From an uncultured Bacteroides sp. (GTDB lineage Bacteria > Bacteroidota > Bacteroidia > Bacteroidales > Bacteroidaceae), in contig URDR01000028.1 in assembly GCA_900546645.1 (NCBI GenBank), positions 1 to 33,247 of the forward strand: a stretch of 33,247 nt of DNA, in the 5' to 3' direction. Made by a program: the position numbers and the translations under genes. A model generated the notes under the pieces. It was given only the letters and a program-made list of their open reading frames with translations, ran no database searches and was not told the origin of the DNA. Below, piece after piece: positions 25,237 through 33,204 of the stretch (positions are counted from its first letter, which is position 1; every line of letters starts with the position of its first letter).

Positions 25237-27126
25237 ATGGATTATACGATTTTAATATTAGCCCTTCCGGTACTTAGCTTTTTGGTGCTTGCTTTAGCTG
25301 GCATGAAAATGCCTCATCGCGTAGCCGGAGCATTGGGCACACTTTCACTTGGAGGAGTAGCTGTTTTAAGTTACCTTACCGCTTATAACTATTTTACGTT
25401 GCCTCGGACTGCAGAAGGTGTTTATCCGGCTCTTACTCCATGGAACTTTGAATGGTTACCTTTTACTTCATCGCTTCATATTGACATGGGAATTCTTCTT
25501 GATCCTATTTCGGTTATGATGTTGGTTGTAATATCTACTGTCAGTTTGATGGTACATATTTACTCGTTTGGCTATATGAAAGGGGAAGTAGGATTTCAGC
25601 GCTATTATGCTTTCCTGTCCTTGTTTACCTTCTCTATGCTGGGGCTGGTGGTAGCTACCAATATATTCCAGATGTATGTGTTTTGGGAATTGGTGGGCGT
25701 ATCTTCTTATTTGCTCATTGGGTTTTATTATACAAAGCCTGAGGCGATTGCCGCCAGTAAGAAGGCTTTTATTGTAACCCGTTTTGCTGACTTGGGCTTT
25801 CTGATTGGTATCTTGATTTATGGATATTACATGGAGACCTTTACCTTTAACCCGGATGAAGAACAGCTGATGCGTGCCGGAATGGTTCTTCCATGGGCTT
25901 TGGGGCTGATGTTTGTGGGGGGTGCCGGAAAGAGTGCCATGTTTCCGCTGCATATTTGGTTGCCGGATGCAATGGAAGGTCCTACGCCGGTTTCAGCCTT
26001 GATTCATGCTGCTACCATGGTGGTTGCAGGTGTTTATTTGGTGGCACGTATGTTTCCTCTGTTTATCGGTTTTGCTCCTGATACTCTTCACTGGGTAGCC
26101 TATGTGGGGGCATTTACGGCTTTTTATGCAGCATCGGTGGCTTGCGTGCAGAGTGACATCAAACGCGTACTTGCCTTTTCAACCATTTCTCAGATTGGAT
26201 TTATGATGGTAGCATTGGGAGTGTGCACTGCTTCCGACCCTCATGAAGGGGGGCTGGGATATATGGCAGGTATGTTTCATTTGTTTACTCACGCCATGTT
26301 TAAGGCATTATTGTTTCTGGGAGCTGGATGTATCATTCATGCGGTTCACAGTAATGAAATGGAAACAATGGGAGGACTTCGTAAATACATGCCGGTTACG
26401 CATCTTACGTTTTTGATAGCTTGTCTTGCTATTGCGGGTATACCGCCTTTTTCGGGATTCTTTTCGAAAGATGAGATTTTGACAGCTTGCTTCCAGTTTA
26501 GTCCGTTTATTGGGTGGGTAATGACTTTGATTGCCGGAATGACTGCTTTTTATATGTTTCGTTTATATTATTGTATCTTTTGGGGAAAGGAGAACAAGGA
26601 ACTTCATTCAAAACATATTCCTCATGAAAGTCCGCTGGCAATGACATTTCCGCTGATGTTTTTGGCATTGGTTACATTGGGAGCTGGGTTTATTCCTTTC
26701 GGACACTTTGTCTCTTCGAACGGAATGGCTTATGATATTCATTTAGATTGGGGTGTAGCAGGAACAAGTATTGTGGTGGCAGTAGCATCTATTCTTCTTG
26801 CCACATGGATGTATGCTCGCGAAAAACAGCCGGTAGCCGATAGTCTGGCAAAGCGGTTCAGCGGTTTGCATGAGGCAGCCTATCATCGTTTTTATATGGA
26901 TGAAATCTGGTTGTTTGTTACAAAGAAAATCATATTCCGCTGCGTTTCTACACCGCTTGCCTGGTTTGACCGCCATGTGATTGATCAGTTTATGAACTTC
27001 TTGGCTTGGGGAACGAATGCTGCAGGCGAAACGGTACAGCCTTTACAGAATGGACGGATTCAAACTTATACCATGTGGTTCTTGGGTGGAATCGTACTGC
27101 TTTCTTTGGTATTGCTGCTGAGTTGA
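25237..27126 (+). CDS. nuoL: NADH-quinone oxidoreductase subunit L
   Basis: A 629-residue antiporter-like proton-pumping subunit at the tip of the membrane arm, with about 16 helices and the C-terminal lateral helix region. Key charged residues are kept: Glu151 in YVFWELVGVSSYLLIGF and the TM7 Lys232 in GGAGKSAMFPLHIWLPDAMEG. The GPTPVSALIHAATMV signature follows. The C-terminal part after residue 480 is less conserved and ends in a final helix (MWFLGGIVLLSLVLLL). It lies 35 bases before nuoM. Confidence 0.97.
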   Translation: MDYTILILALPVLSFLVLALAGMKMPHRVAGALGTLSLGGVAVLSYLTAYNYFTLPRTAEGVYPALTPWNFEWLPFTSSLHIDMGILLDPISVMMLVVISTVSLMVHIYSFGYMKGEVGFQRYYAFLSLFTFSMLGLVVATNIFQMYVFWELVGVSSYLLIGFYYTKPEAIAASKKAFIVTRFADLGFLIGILIYGYYMETFTFNPDEEQLMRAGMVLPWALGLMFVGGAGKSAMFPLHIWLPDAMEGPTPVSALIHAATMVVAGVYLVARMFPLFIGFAPDTLHWVAYVGAFTAFYAASVACVQSDIKRVLAFSTISQIGFMMVALGVCTASDPHEGGLGYMAGMFHLFTHAMFKALLFLGAGCIIHAVHSNEMETMGGLRKYMPVTHLTFLIACLAIAGIPPFSGFFSKDEILTACFQFSPFIGWVMTLIAGMTAFYMFRLYYCIFWGKENKELHSKHIPHESPLAMTFPLMFLALVTLGAGFIPFGHFVSSNGMAYDIHLDWGVAGTSIVVAVASILLATWMYAREKQPVADSLAKRFSGLHEAAYHRFYMDEIWLFVTKKIIFRCVSTPLAWFDRHVIDQFMNFLAWGTNAAGETVQPLQNGRIQTYTMWFLGGIVLLSLVLLLS

Positions 27127-27161
27127 TAAGAAGAAAGACTAAATAAAAATACAGATAAAAA

Positions 27162-28646
27162 ATGAATATATTAAGTTTTTTTGTAATAATACCTCTCGTG
27201 ATGCTTTTGGGACTGTGGGTATCGCGCAGCATTGCTCAGGTGAGAGGGGTAATGGTAGCTGGTTCTACTGCCTTGCTGGCACTTGCAGCTTGGCTTACGT
27301 TGGCTTATATAGGCTTGCGAAATTCGGGTGCAACAGATGAGATGCTTTTTACTGATAGTTTGTCATGGTATGCTCCTCTGCATATTTGCTATTCTGTGGG
27401 AGTGGATGGAATATCGGTTGTGATGCTTTTACTGAGTGCTGTTATTGTTTTTACCGGGACGTTTGCTTCATGGAAGCTGAAACCATTGACTAAAGAATAT
27501 TTTCTTTGGTTCACTCTGTTGAGTATGGGGGTATTCGGCTTCTTTATTTCAACCGATTTGTTTACGATGTTTATGTTTTATGAAGTAGCATTGATTCCGA
27601 TGTATCTGCTTATAGGTGTATGGGGAAGCGGCAGGAAAGAATATGCTGCCATGAAGCTTACTTTGATGTTGATGGGTGGATCGGCCTTTTTGTTGATTGG
27701 TATTTTGGGTATTTATTATGGAGCAGGGGCTGAAACCATGAATATTCTTGAAATTTCAGGGAAACAGATTCCTACCGAAATGCAGCGCTTGTTCTTCCCG
27801 GCAGTCTTCTTGGGTTTCGGCGTGTTAGGTGCCTTGTTTCCTTTTCATACTTGGAGTCCTGACGGACATGCTTCTGCGCCTACTGCTGTATCAATGCTCC
27901 ATGCGGGCGTGTTGATGAAGTTGGGTGGGTATGGATGTTTTCGTATCGCGATGTATCTTATGCCTGCAGGTGCAGCCATTTGGGGAGATTTCTTTTTGAT
28001 TCTCACTACTATTTCGGTGGTATATGGTGCATTTAGTGCTGTGGTGCAGACCGATTTGAAGTATATCAATGCTTACTCTTCTGTGAGCCATTGCGGACTT
28101 GTATTGTTTGCCTTGCTTATGATGACGCGTGTAAGTGCTACCGGAGCAATCTTGCAGATGTTGAGTCACGGATTGATGACCGCTTTGTTTTTTGCTTTGA
28201 TAGGAATGATTTATGGCCGTACACACACGCGTGATATCCGGCAGCTTTCTGGTTTGATGAAGATTATGCCTTTTTTGGCTGTAGGTTATGTGATAGCCGG
28301 TCTTGCTAACTTAGGACTTCCGGGGTTGAGTGGCTTTGTAGCTGAAATGACGGTATTTGTTGGTTCATTCCAGCATCCGGATGCGTTTCATCGTACTTGT
28401 ACCATAATCGCTACGATGAGTATTGTGATTACGGCTGTTTATATTTTGCGTGTAGTAGGTAAGATTCTTTATGGAACTTGTCAGAATCCGGCTCATTTAA
28501 AGCTGACAGATGCTACTTGGGACGAACGATTTGCCGTAATTTGCTTGATTATATCAGTAGCCGGTTTAGGACTTGCGCCTTGGTGGGTAAGTCATCTTAT
28601 CAGCAATAGTGTAGAACCTATTATAACCCAACTTAGTCAATTATAA
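27162..28646 (+). CDS. nuoM: NADH-quinone oxidoreductase subunit M (TM7 lysine replaced)
   Basis: A 494-residue antiporter-like proton-pumping subunit with about 14 helices. The TM5 glutamate is present (Glu141 in FMFYEVALIPMYLLIG), as is the TM8 lysine (Lys252 in GVLMKLGGYG), with the APTAVSMLHAG signature. The TM7 motif, which in E. coli NuoM reads FAVKMP before PLHGWLPDAH, here reads FGVLGALFPFHTWSPDGH, so the conserved lysine aligns with Leu222. NuoL and NuoN of this operon keep theirs. Whether this is lineage-wide in Bacteroidetes cannot be told here. nuoN follows 5 bases later. Confidence 0.96.
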   Translation: MNILSFFVIIPLVMLLGLWVSRSIAQVRGVMVAGSTALLALAAWLTLAYIGLRNSGATDEMLFTDSLSWYAPLHICYSVGVDGISVVMLLLSAVIVFTGTFASWKLKPLTKEYFLWFTLLSMGVFGFFISTDLFTMFMFYEVALIPMYLLIGVWGSGRKEYAAMKLTLMLMGGSAFLLIGILGIYYGAGAETMNILEISGKQIPTEMQRLFFPAVFLGFGVLGALFPFHTWSPDGHASAPTAVSMLHAGVLMKLGGYGCFRIAMYLMPAGAAIWGDFFLILTTISVVYGAFSAVVQTDLKYINAYSSVSHCGLVLFALLMMTRVSATGAILQMLSHGLMTALFFALIGMIYGRTHTRDIRQLSGLMKIMPFLAVGYVIAGLANLGLPGLSGFVAEMTVFVGSFQHPDAFHRTCTIIATMSIVITAVYILRVVGKILYGTCQNPAHLKLTDATWDERFAVICLIISVAGLGLAPWWVSHLISNSVEPIITQLSQL

Positions 28647-28651
28647 GCTTT

Positions 28652-30073
28652 ATGGATATTTTTTCAACTTTATTGTCAATGCAGGCTGAAATAAGTCTTG
28701 CCGTCGTTCTGGTGGTATTGCTTCTTGCCAGTCTGCTGATTCGTGAGCCGAATCATAGACCTTTGCAATTAGTGGCTTGTAGCCTGCTGCTGATTCAACT
28801 TATATTGAATGTAGTTCCGTCGGAGGGAGAAGCTTTTGGAGGAATGTACCATTCTACAGCTTTGACCTCTGTTGTGAAAACGCTTTTAACAGGGGGAACC
28901 TTGCTCGTTTTCTTGCAGTCGGGTGGCTGGCTGGCAGATAAGCATACGCATACACGTGCAGGGGAATTTTATTTTCTGACACTTTCTACCCTGTTGGGTA
29001 TGTATTTTATGGTGAGCGCCGGAAGCTTCATCCTGTTTTATGTAGGTTTGGAGCTGGCCAGTATTCCGATGGCTTGCCTCGTTGCATTCGATAAATATCG
29101 TCGTCATAGTGCTGAGGCTGGAGCGAAGTTTATATTGAGTTCTATGTTTTCTTCTTCCTTGATGCTATACGGACTTTCAATGGTGTATGGAACATGTGGA
29201 ACTGTTTATTTTTCAGAATTGAGCGAAGCTTTGACCGGAACTCCATTGCAAGTTCTTGCTATGGTGTTTTTCTTCTCCGGCCTGGGATTTAAGCTGAGTC
29301 TTGTACCTTTTCATATGTGGACTCCTGATGTTTACCAAGGAGGTCCTACTTCGGTCTCGGCCTATCTGTCGGTCATCTCAAAAGGAGCAGCAGCTTTTGC
29401 TCTTTGTTCTATCTTGGTAAAGGTTTTCTCAGGCATGATTGCTCACTGGTCGTTAATGCTGAGTGTGGTTATTGTAATAACCATTACGGTGGGAAATGTA
29501 TTTGCTATTCTTCAAACCGATATGAAGAGGTTTATGGCGTATAGCAGTATTTCGCAAGCTGGTTATATTGTACTGGCTGCTTTGTCGGGAAGTGATCAGG
29601 GTACTGCTTCTTTAGTATATTACGTAGCGGTTTATATCGTAGCTAACTTGGCTGTGTTTGGAGTAATCGGGGCTGTGGAGCGCCAGACAGGGGGAGTTGT
29701 AGAGAGAAATGCTTATGCCGGACTTTATACGACGAATCCGCATCTCTCTTTTGTGATGACGTTGGCTTTGTTCTCGCTTGCAGGTATTCCTCCGTTTGCC
29801 GGATTCTTCTCCAAGTTTTTTGTATTTGCTTCTGCATTTCAAGCAGGACACTGGGCAGTAGTGTTTATTGCACTGGTAAATACCATTATTTCTTTATATT
29901 ACTATTTATTGGTGGTAAAGGCTATGTATATAACACCTTCTGAAAATCCTGTTCCTTACTTTCGCAGTTCATCTGCAGTTCGTGCAAGCTTATGGATTTG
30001 CATGCTGTGTGTTATAGGACTTGGTATTTTTAGTTCTGTTTATACCTTTATATCTCATTTGGCTGGTATTTGA
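28652..30073 (+). CDS. nuoN: NADH-quinone oxidoreductase subunit N
   Basis: A 473-residue antiporter-like proton-pumping subunit with about 14 helices, last gene of the operon. The TM5 glutamate (Glu134 in YVGLELASIPM) and TM7 lysine (Lys214 in GLGFKLSLVPFHMWTPDVYQG) are both in place, followed by GPTSVSAYLSVISKGAA. It starts 5 bases after the nuoM stop, and a strong terminator begins 2 bases after its own stop. Confidence 0.96.
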   Translation: MDIFSTLLSMQAEISLAVVLVVLLLASLLIREPNHRPLQLVACSLLLIQLILNVVPSEGEAFGGMYHSTALTSVVKTLLTGGTLLVFLQSGGWLADKHTHTRAGEFYFLTLSTLLGMYFMVSAGSFILFYVGLELASIPMACLVAFDKYRRHSAEAGAKFILSSMFSSSLMLYGLSMVYGTCGTVYFSELSEALTGTPLQVLAMVFFFSGLGFKLSLVPFHMWTPDVYQGGPTSVSAYLSVISKGAAAFALCSILVKVFSGMIAHWSLMLSVVIVITITVGNVFAILQTDMKRFMAYSSISQAGYIVLAALSGSDQGTASLVYYVAVYIVANLAVFGVIGAVERQTGGVVERNAYAGLYTTNPHLSFVMTLALFSLAGIPPFAGFFSKFFVFASAFQAGHWAVVFIALVNTIISLYYYLLVVKAMYITPSENPVPYFRSSSAVRASLWICMLCVIGLGIFSSVYTFISHLAGI

Positions 30074-30074
30074 T

Positions 30075-30126
30075 ATAATAACCCCTCCTCAATCATGAAG
30101 CGAAGAGGGGTTATTATCTTTTTTTT
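30075..30126 (+). terminator. Terminator of the nuo operon
   Basis: A perfect 13-bp stem (ATAATAACCCCTC at 30075-30087 with 30105-30117) and a 17-base loop are followed by a run of eight T (30119-30126). Confidence 0.92.
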
Positions 30127-30145
30127 GAAAAAAAACAGGAAATAT

Positions 30146-30176
30146 TTTGGAGATATAAAAAAAATCCCTACCTTTG
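30146..30176 (+). promoter_or_regulatory. tRNA-Lys promoter (-33 TTTG, -7 TACCTTTG)
   Basis: TTTG at 30146-30149 and TACCTTTG at 30169-30176 are separated by exactly 19 bases. This is a full-consensus Bacteroidetes promoter, as expected for a stable RNA, about 30 bases before the tRNA. Confidence 0.85.
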
Positions 30177-30211
30177 CACTCGCAATCAGGAAATGAATGC
30201 AACGCAGGTTT

Positions 30212-30284
30212 GATTCGCTAGCTCAGCAGGTAGAGCACAACACTTTTAATGTTGGGGTCCTGGGTTCGAGCCCCAGGCGGATCA
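30212..30284 (+). tRNA. tRNA-Lys (anticodon UUU)
   Basis: A 73-base cloverleaf. Acceptor GATTCGC pairs with GCGGATC (one G-U), with discriminator A73. The D arm is GCTC/GAGC, the anticodon stem CAACA/TGTTG over loop CTTTTAA gives anticodon TTT, and the T arm is CTGGG-TTCGAGC-CCCAG. The CCA tail is not encoded. No integrase or repeated tRNA fragment is nearby, so it shows no sign of use as an integration site. Confidence 0.97.
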
Positions 30285-30328
30285 CAAAAAACAGAGAGTT
30301 ACAGAAATGTAACTCTCTGTTTTTTGTG
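30283..30328. terminator. Bidirectional terminator with a perfect 20-bp stem
   Basis: Bases 30283-30302 pair perfectly with 30309-30328 around loop AGAAAT. The stem includes six A on the left and six T on the right, so it can end transcripts from either side. Its left arm overlaps the last two bases of tRNA-Lys. Confidence 0.9.
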
Positions 30329-30472
30329 TGTGTCAAAATTGCCTCGGTTTACATGGCTCAGTTAAACAGTTCAGCGGGTTTTTCGGGTTGACAGGCTTTC
30401 TTTTAAATGTATAGCATAGCCGGCTTGGACATGAAGAAACCTAAGGGGCATTGTTCTGCGTCAATCAGAATG

Positions 30473-30480
30473 CAAAAGTA
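30473..30480 (-). promoter_or_regulatory. Possible leftward promoter -7 box
   Basis: The minus strand reads TACTTTTG (TAnnTTTG), followed by CA as in many Bacteroides promoters. A transcript would run about 140-180 bases to the bidirectional terminator at 30283-30328. No -33 TTG at the usual distance. The rest of the 454-base gap 30329-30782 holds only the fldA promoter region. Confidence 0.35.
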
Positions 30481-30721
30481 CGTTTATTCCCAGATTTAGT
30501 ATTCTTTTCCTTTTAAAACATATTGTATGGTTTGTCTGGATGTAGATGATTTTGTTTTTGCAATCGATTCGGCTGTGGGATATCTGTATTCTTTGTATCC
30601 CTACTATTAGGTATAATAAAGAGCATTCTTAAGCAGCAAGGAGTGACAGAATTTGATTTAGATAGGGTAGGGTATCCTAACAAAGAAAATACCCTCTTTG
30701 TAAAAACCCAAATTTTAGGTA

Positions 30722-30752
30722 TTGCGTGAGCATGTAAGACCTTCTAATTTTG
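30722..30752 (+). promoter_or_regulatory. fldA promoter (-33 TTG, -7 TAATTTTG)
   Basis: TTG at 30722-30724 and TAATTTTG at 30745-30752 are 20 bases apart and lie 31 bases before the fldA ATG. An imperfect 15-base palindrome (30706-30720) abuts the -33 element and could be an operator. Confidence 0.7.
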
Positions 30753-30782
30753 TGGTGTAAATAAATTATAGATATTAACATC

Positions 30783-31289
30783 ATGAAGAAGGTAGGTATT
30801 TTTTACGGTTCCACAACAGGAACCTGTGAAGACTTGGCCAGACAGTTGGCTAGAGCATTAGGCGTTGCAAGTCCTGATGTGTATAGTGCAGATAAGTTGA
30901 ATGTGGAATTGGTGGCAGCTTATGAGATTCTGATACTCGGAACTTCGACTTGGGGTGATGGAGAACTGCAGGATGATTGGTATGATGCGGTAAACGTACT
31001 TCGAGGTGCTGACTTGAGCGAAAAAACCATTGCTTTGTTTGGCTGTGGTGATTCCGAGTCGTATAGTGATACATTTTGCGACGGAATGGGACTTTTGTAT
31101 GAATCGTTAAAAGGTGCAGGGTGTACATTTATAGGCAATCGGGTAAATTCGGATGCTTATAATTTCTCCGGTTCGGTTGCAGTTGAAGACGGTTATTTTG
31201 TAGGACTAGCCCTGGATGATGTAAATGAGGGCAATCTGACTCAAACTCGTATTGAAGCTTGGGTCAGTGAACTGAAGGCTAATTTATAA
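30783..31289 (+). CDS. fldA: Long-chain flavodoxin
   Basis: A 168-residue FMN-containing electron carrier of the cytosol. The phosphate-binding loop is GSTTGTCED (residues 9-17). FMN is stacked by the Trp of STWGDGELQDDWYD and by the Tyr of GCGDSESYSDTFCDGMG, the latter with the insert of long-chain flavodoxins. Flavodoxins replace ferredoxin in low-potential reactions, often under iron limitation. Here it stands 0.7 kb downstream of a complex I operon lacking its NADH module, behind its own promoter and next to a DUF2023 gene (45-base gap), a pairing I also recall in Porphyromonas gingivalis (PG1858/PG1857). It is a plausible donor to complex I, but that is inference. Confidence 0.96.
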   Translation: MKKVGIFYGSTTGTCEDLARQLARALGVASPDVYSADKLNVELVAAYEILILGTSTWGDGELQDDWYDAVNVLRGADLSEKTIALFGCGDSESYSDTFCDGMGLLYESLKGAGCTFIGNRVNSDAYNFSGSVAVEDGYFVGLALDDVNEGNLTQTRIEAWVSELKANL

Positions 31290-31334
31290 ACAGATAAAAT
31301 GCCTTTTGGAAAGGTGTGAAAAAAACACAGTGCA

Positions 31335-31693
31335 ATGATAGTATCCCCTAATAAACTTCCTGCAGACTTAAAGGTCTTTCTGAATCATGTATATGAGTAT
31401 AAAAAAGGAGTACGCCGTATGGTACTTTATACCGTGAACCGTAAGTATGAGTCGTTTGCGGTGGCCCGTTTGCAAAGTCAGAGTATTGATTTTCTTATAC
31501 AGCCGGCCTCAGAAACCTGTATCAACCTTTTTTCGGTCGCCCGGAATGCATACAGGCTATAAGACACTTGACGAACCGTCCTCTCAATTTGCTCTCTCCT
31601 GAAGAAGACTTTATCTTAGGAGCCATGTTGGGATATGATATCTGTGTGCAGTGTGAACGCTATTGTAAGCGTAAAAAGATAATAGCAGGTTAA
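31335..31693 (+). pseudogene. DUF2023-family gene with a one-base frameshift
   Basis: Read in two frames, this is a 119-residue DUF2023 (PF09633) protein. The first part runs from the ATG at 31335 and includes LKVFLNHVYEYKKGVRRMVLY and SIDFLIQPASETCINLF. The frame then breaks at a run of six T (31528-31533) and would stop at 31562. From 31535 the other frame continues with the expected GRPECIQAIRHL, LSPEEDFILGAMLGYD and CVQCERYCKRKK to the stop at 31691-31693. Seven T would restore one frame. The family function is unknown, but it is linked to flavodoxin genes. Both halves look well conserved, so the lesion is recent, a sequencing or assembly error, or bypassed by slippage on the T run. Confidence 0.85.
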
Positions 31694-31695
31694 AG

Positions 31696-31733
31696 AAACG
31701 AGCCGATCCTTTTATGAAAGAATTGGCTCGTTT
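31696..31733. terminator. Bidirectional terminator between DUF2023 and the ROK gene
   Basis: A 12-bp stem with one G-U (31696-31707 with 31722-31733), a 1x1 mismatch, then 4 bp over the tetraloop TATG. A-rich and T-rich ends serve both convergent genes. Confidence 0.85.
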
Positions 31734-31743
31734 AAGGATGGAA

Positions 31744-32953
31744 TTACCGTTCGAATAATTTGCTTCTAGAGAGTAAGCAGGCTCCCACTATGCCGGCTTT
31801 ATCTTGTAACTTGGATAATACAACGGCAGAATCTCGGCTTACTAAGTTCAGCGAGTATTTGCGTATAGCTGTTTTTATAGGTTGTAAGATGTAGTCTTCA
31901 GTCTGAGCTAATGTGCCGCCTATAACTACCAGCTCCGGGTTCAGTAAATTGATAAGTCCGGCAAGATATCGTCCGAGTTTACGTCCTATTTCTTCTACTA
32001 ATTCAATGCATAAAAAGTCTTCTTTATTGGTGGCTTCCACAATATCCTCCAATGTCAGCTGATCTTTTCCGGCAAGTATTCTTTTGGAAAGGATGGATGC
32101 CTGCCCGTTTTTTACTTTTTCACATAAAATGCGATGTAAGGCAGAACCTGATACCTCGGTTTCCAAACATCCTTTTTTCCCGCAGTGGCAGATGATTTCG
32201 TTGTCGAAAACGCTGAAATGGCCAAATTCTCCGGAAAATCCCGAATGACCTGTGTATATTTTCCCGTCAAAAATTAAGGCAGAGCCAAGTCCCCAGCTCA
32301 AATTGATGAAAACAATATCTTTATCCCCCTTGACCACACCTTTTAGCATTTCCCCATATGCCATCGCACGTGTATCGTTGTCAATGCTTACAGGAATACC
32401 TATTTTTTCGTGTAGGATGTCGGCTAACGGACGTTCTTCAAAATTGAACATGCTGAAGCTGTATCCTTCTTCTGGGTTGACGCGTCCGGATATGTTCACT
32501 CCTATTTGAAGAATCTTTTCTTTGATATTTTTATGCTTTTCTATAAAATTGTTGATGTGCAGAGTTAACTCCTCAAGGCATTCTGGAGTATTGTTGAGTC
32601 TACAGTCGATTCCCATTTGAAGGTCGACCATATCTCCGGTAAAATTCATTAAACCTATATTTAAGCAAAATGTTTTAATGTCAACTCCCACCATGTAAGC
32701 AGAGTCAGGATTCAGTCCGTAAAGATTAGGAGGTCTTCCTTCGCTTGTTTCTTGCTTCCCGTAATTGATAATATACCCCCTCATCAACTAATTCCATGAC
32801 GAATTTTGTTACTGTGGGAATGCTTAAATCAATATCTTTTGCCAAGTCTGGAATGGTAGACGAGTGATTATGCATTAAATGAGTGATAATACGCTTTTGG
32901 TTAAGCGTATTTTTTGTTCCACTTCCTAATCCTTCTGTTAGTTTTTGTATCAT
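31744..32953 (-). pseudogene. ROK-family transcriptional regulator with a one-base frameshift
   Basis: Together the two frames give about 402 residues, a normal length for Bacteroides ROK (NagC/XylR-type) regulators. The N-terminal frame, from the ATG at 32953 (MIQKLTEGLGSG), holds a winged helix: RIITHLMHNHSSTIPDLAKDIDLS, then PTVTKFVMELVDEG. At a run of five C on the plus strand (32776-32780, GGGGG in the gene) the frame breaks. The continuation GYIINYGKQETSEG and the ROK domain lie in the next frame: VGVDIK, the signature region around GFSGEFGHFSVF, and zinc-site CHCGKKGCLE. Four G would restore one frame. The winged helix would bind DNA and the sugar-kinase-like domain a sugar ligand; targets cannot be told. 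The N-terminal frame is open further upstream (to 33148), but family length favours 32953. Confidence 0.85.
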
Positions 32954-33204
32954 ATCTGTTTTACTCAACTTAAAAGCTCTAACCATAAAAAATAAATCTT
33001 CGGCAAACTGTTGGCTTGCTAATTCATTAAAAGAATGTTTCGATGAAGATTTATAGTGTTTAAGGGTTAACTGATACAGGCTTGTATCTAAAATCTTTAG
33101 TGTTTTTAAATCGTTTGCTAAATTAATACTTTTATTGATGTAAAGCAATAAAAAGCAAAAAATTAATTATGTAAAACCAAAATGAAATATTTATTGTATT
33201 AAAT

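Noticed and set aside
30197..30391. A 64-residue reading frame over tRNA-Lys
   Set aside because: It spans the tRNA cloverleaf and its terminator, so it is not a gene.
30212..30782. Integration site or genomic island at tRNA-Lys
   Set aside because: There is no integrase, no direct repeat of the tRNA 3' end and no change to unusual genes downstream.
31528..31535. Programmed -1 ribosomal frameshift in DUF2023
   Set aside because: The site is CTT TTT TCG in frame and does not meet the X XXY YYZ heptamer rule. No strong downstream pseudoknot is evident, so it is left as a secondary possibility only.
31744..32787. A complete 347-residue ROK sugar kinase
   Set aside because: The sequence begins in the middle of the conserved winged-helix region, and the missing N-terminus lies in the neighbouring frame upstream. 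It is a broken regulator, not a kinase with its own start.
32726..33148. A separate 140-residue DNA-binding protein
   Set aside because: Its helix-turn-helix is the N-terminal part of the ROK regulator. The last roughly 16 residues are out-of-frame reading after the C5 run, and the first 65 are likely upstream untranslated sequence.
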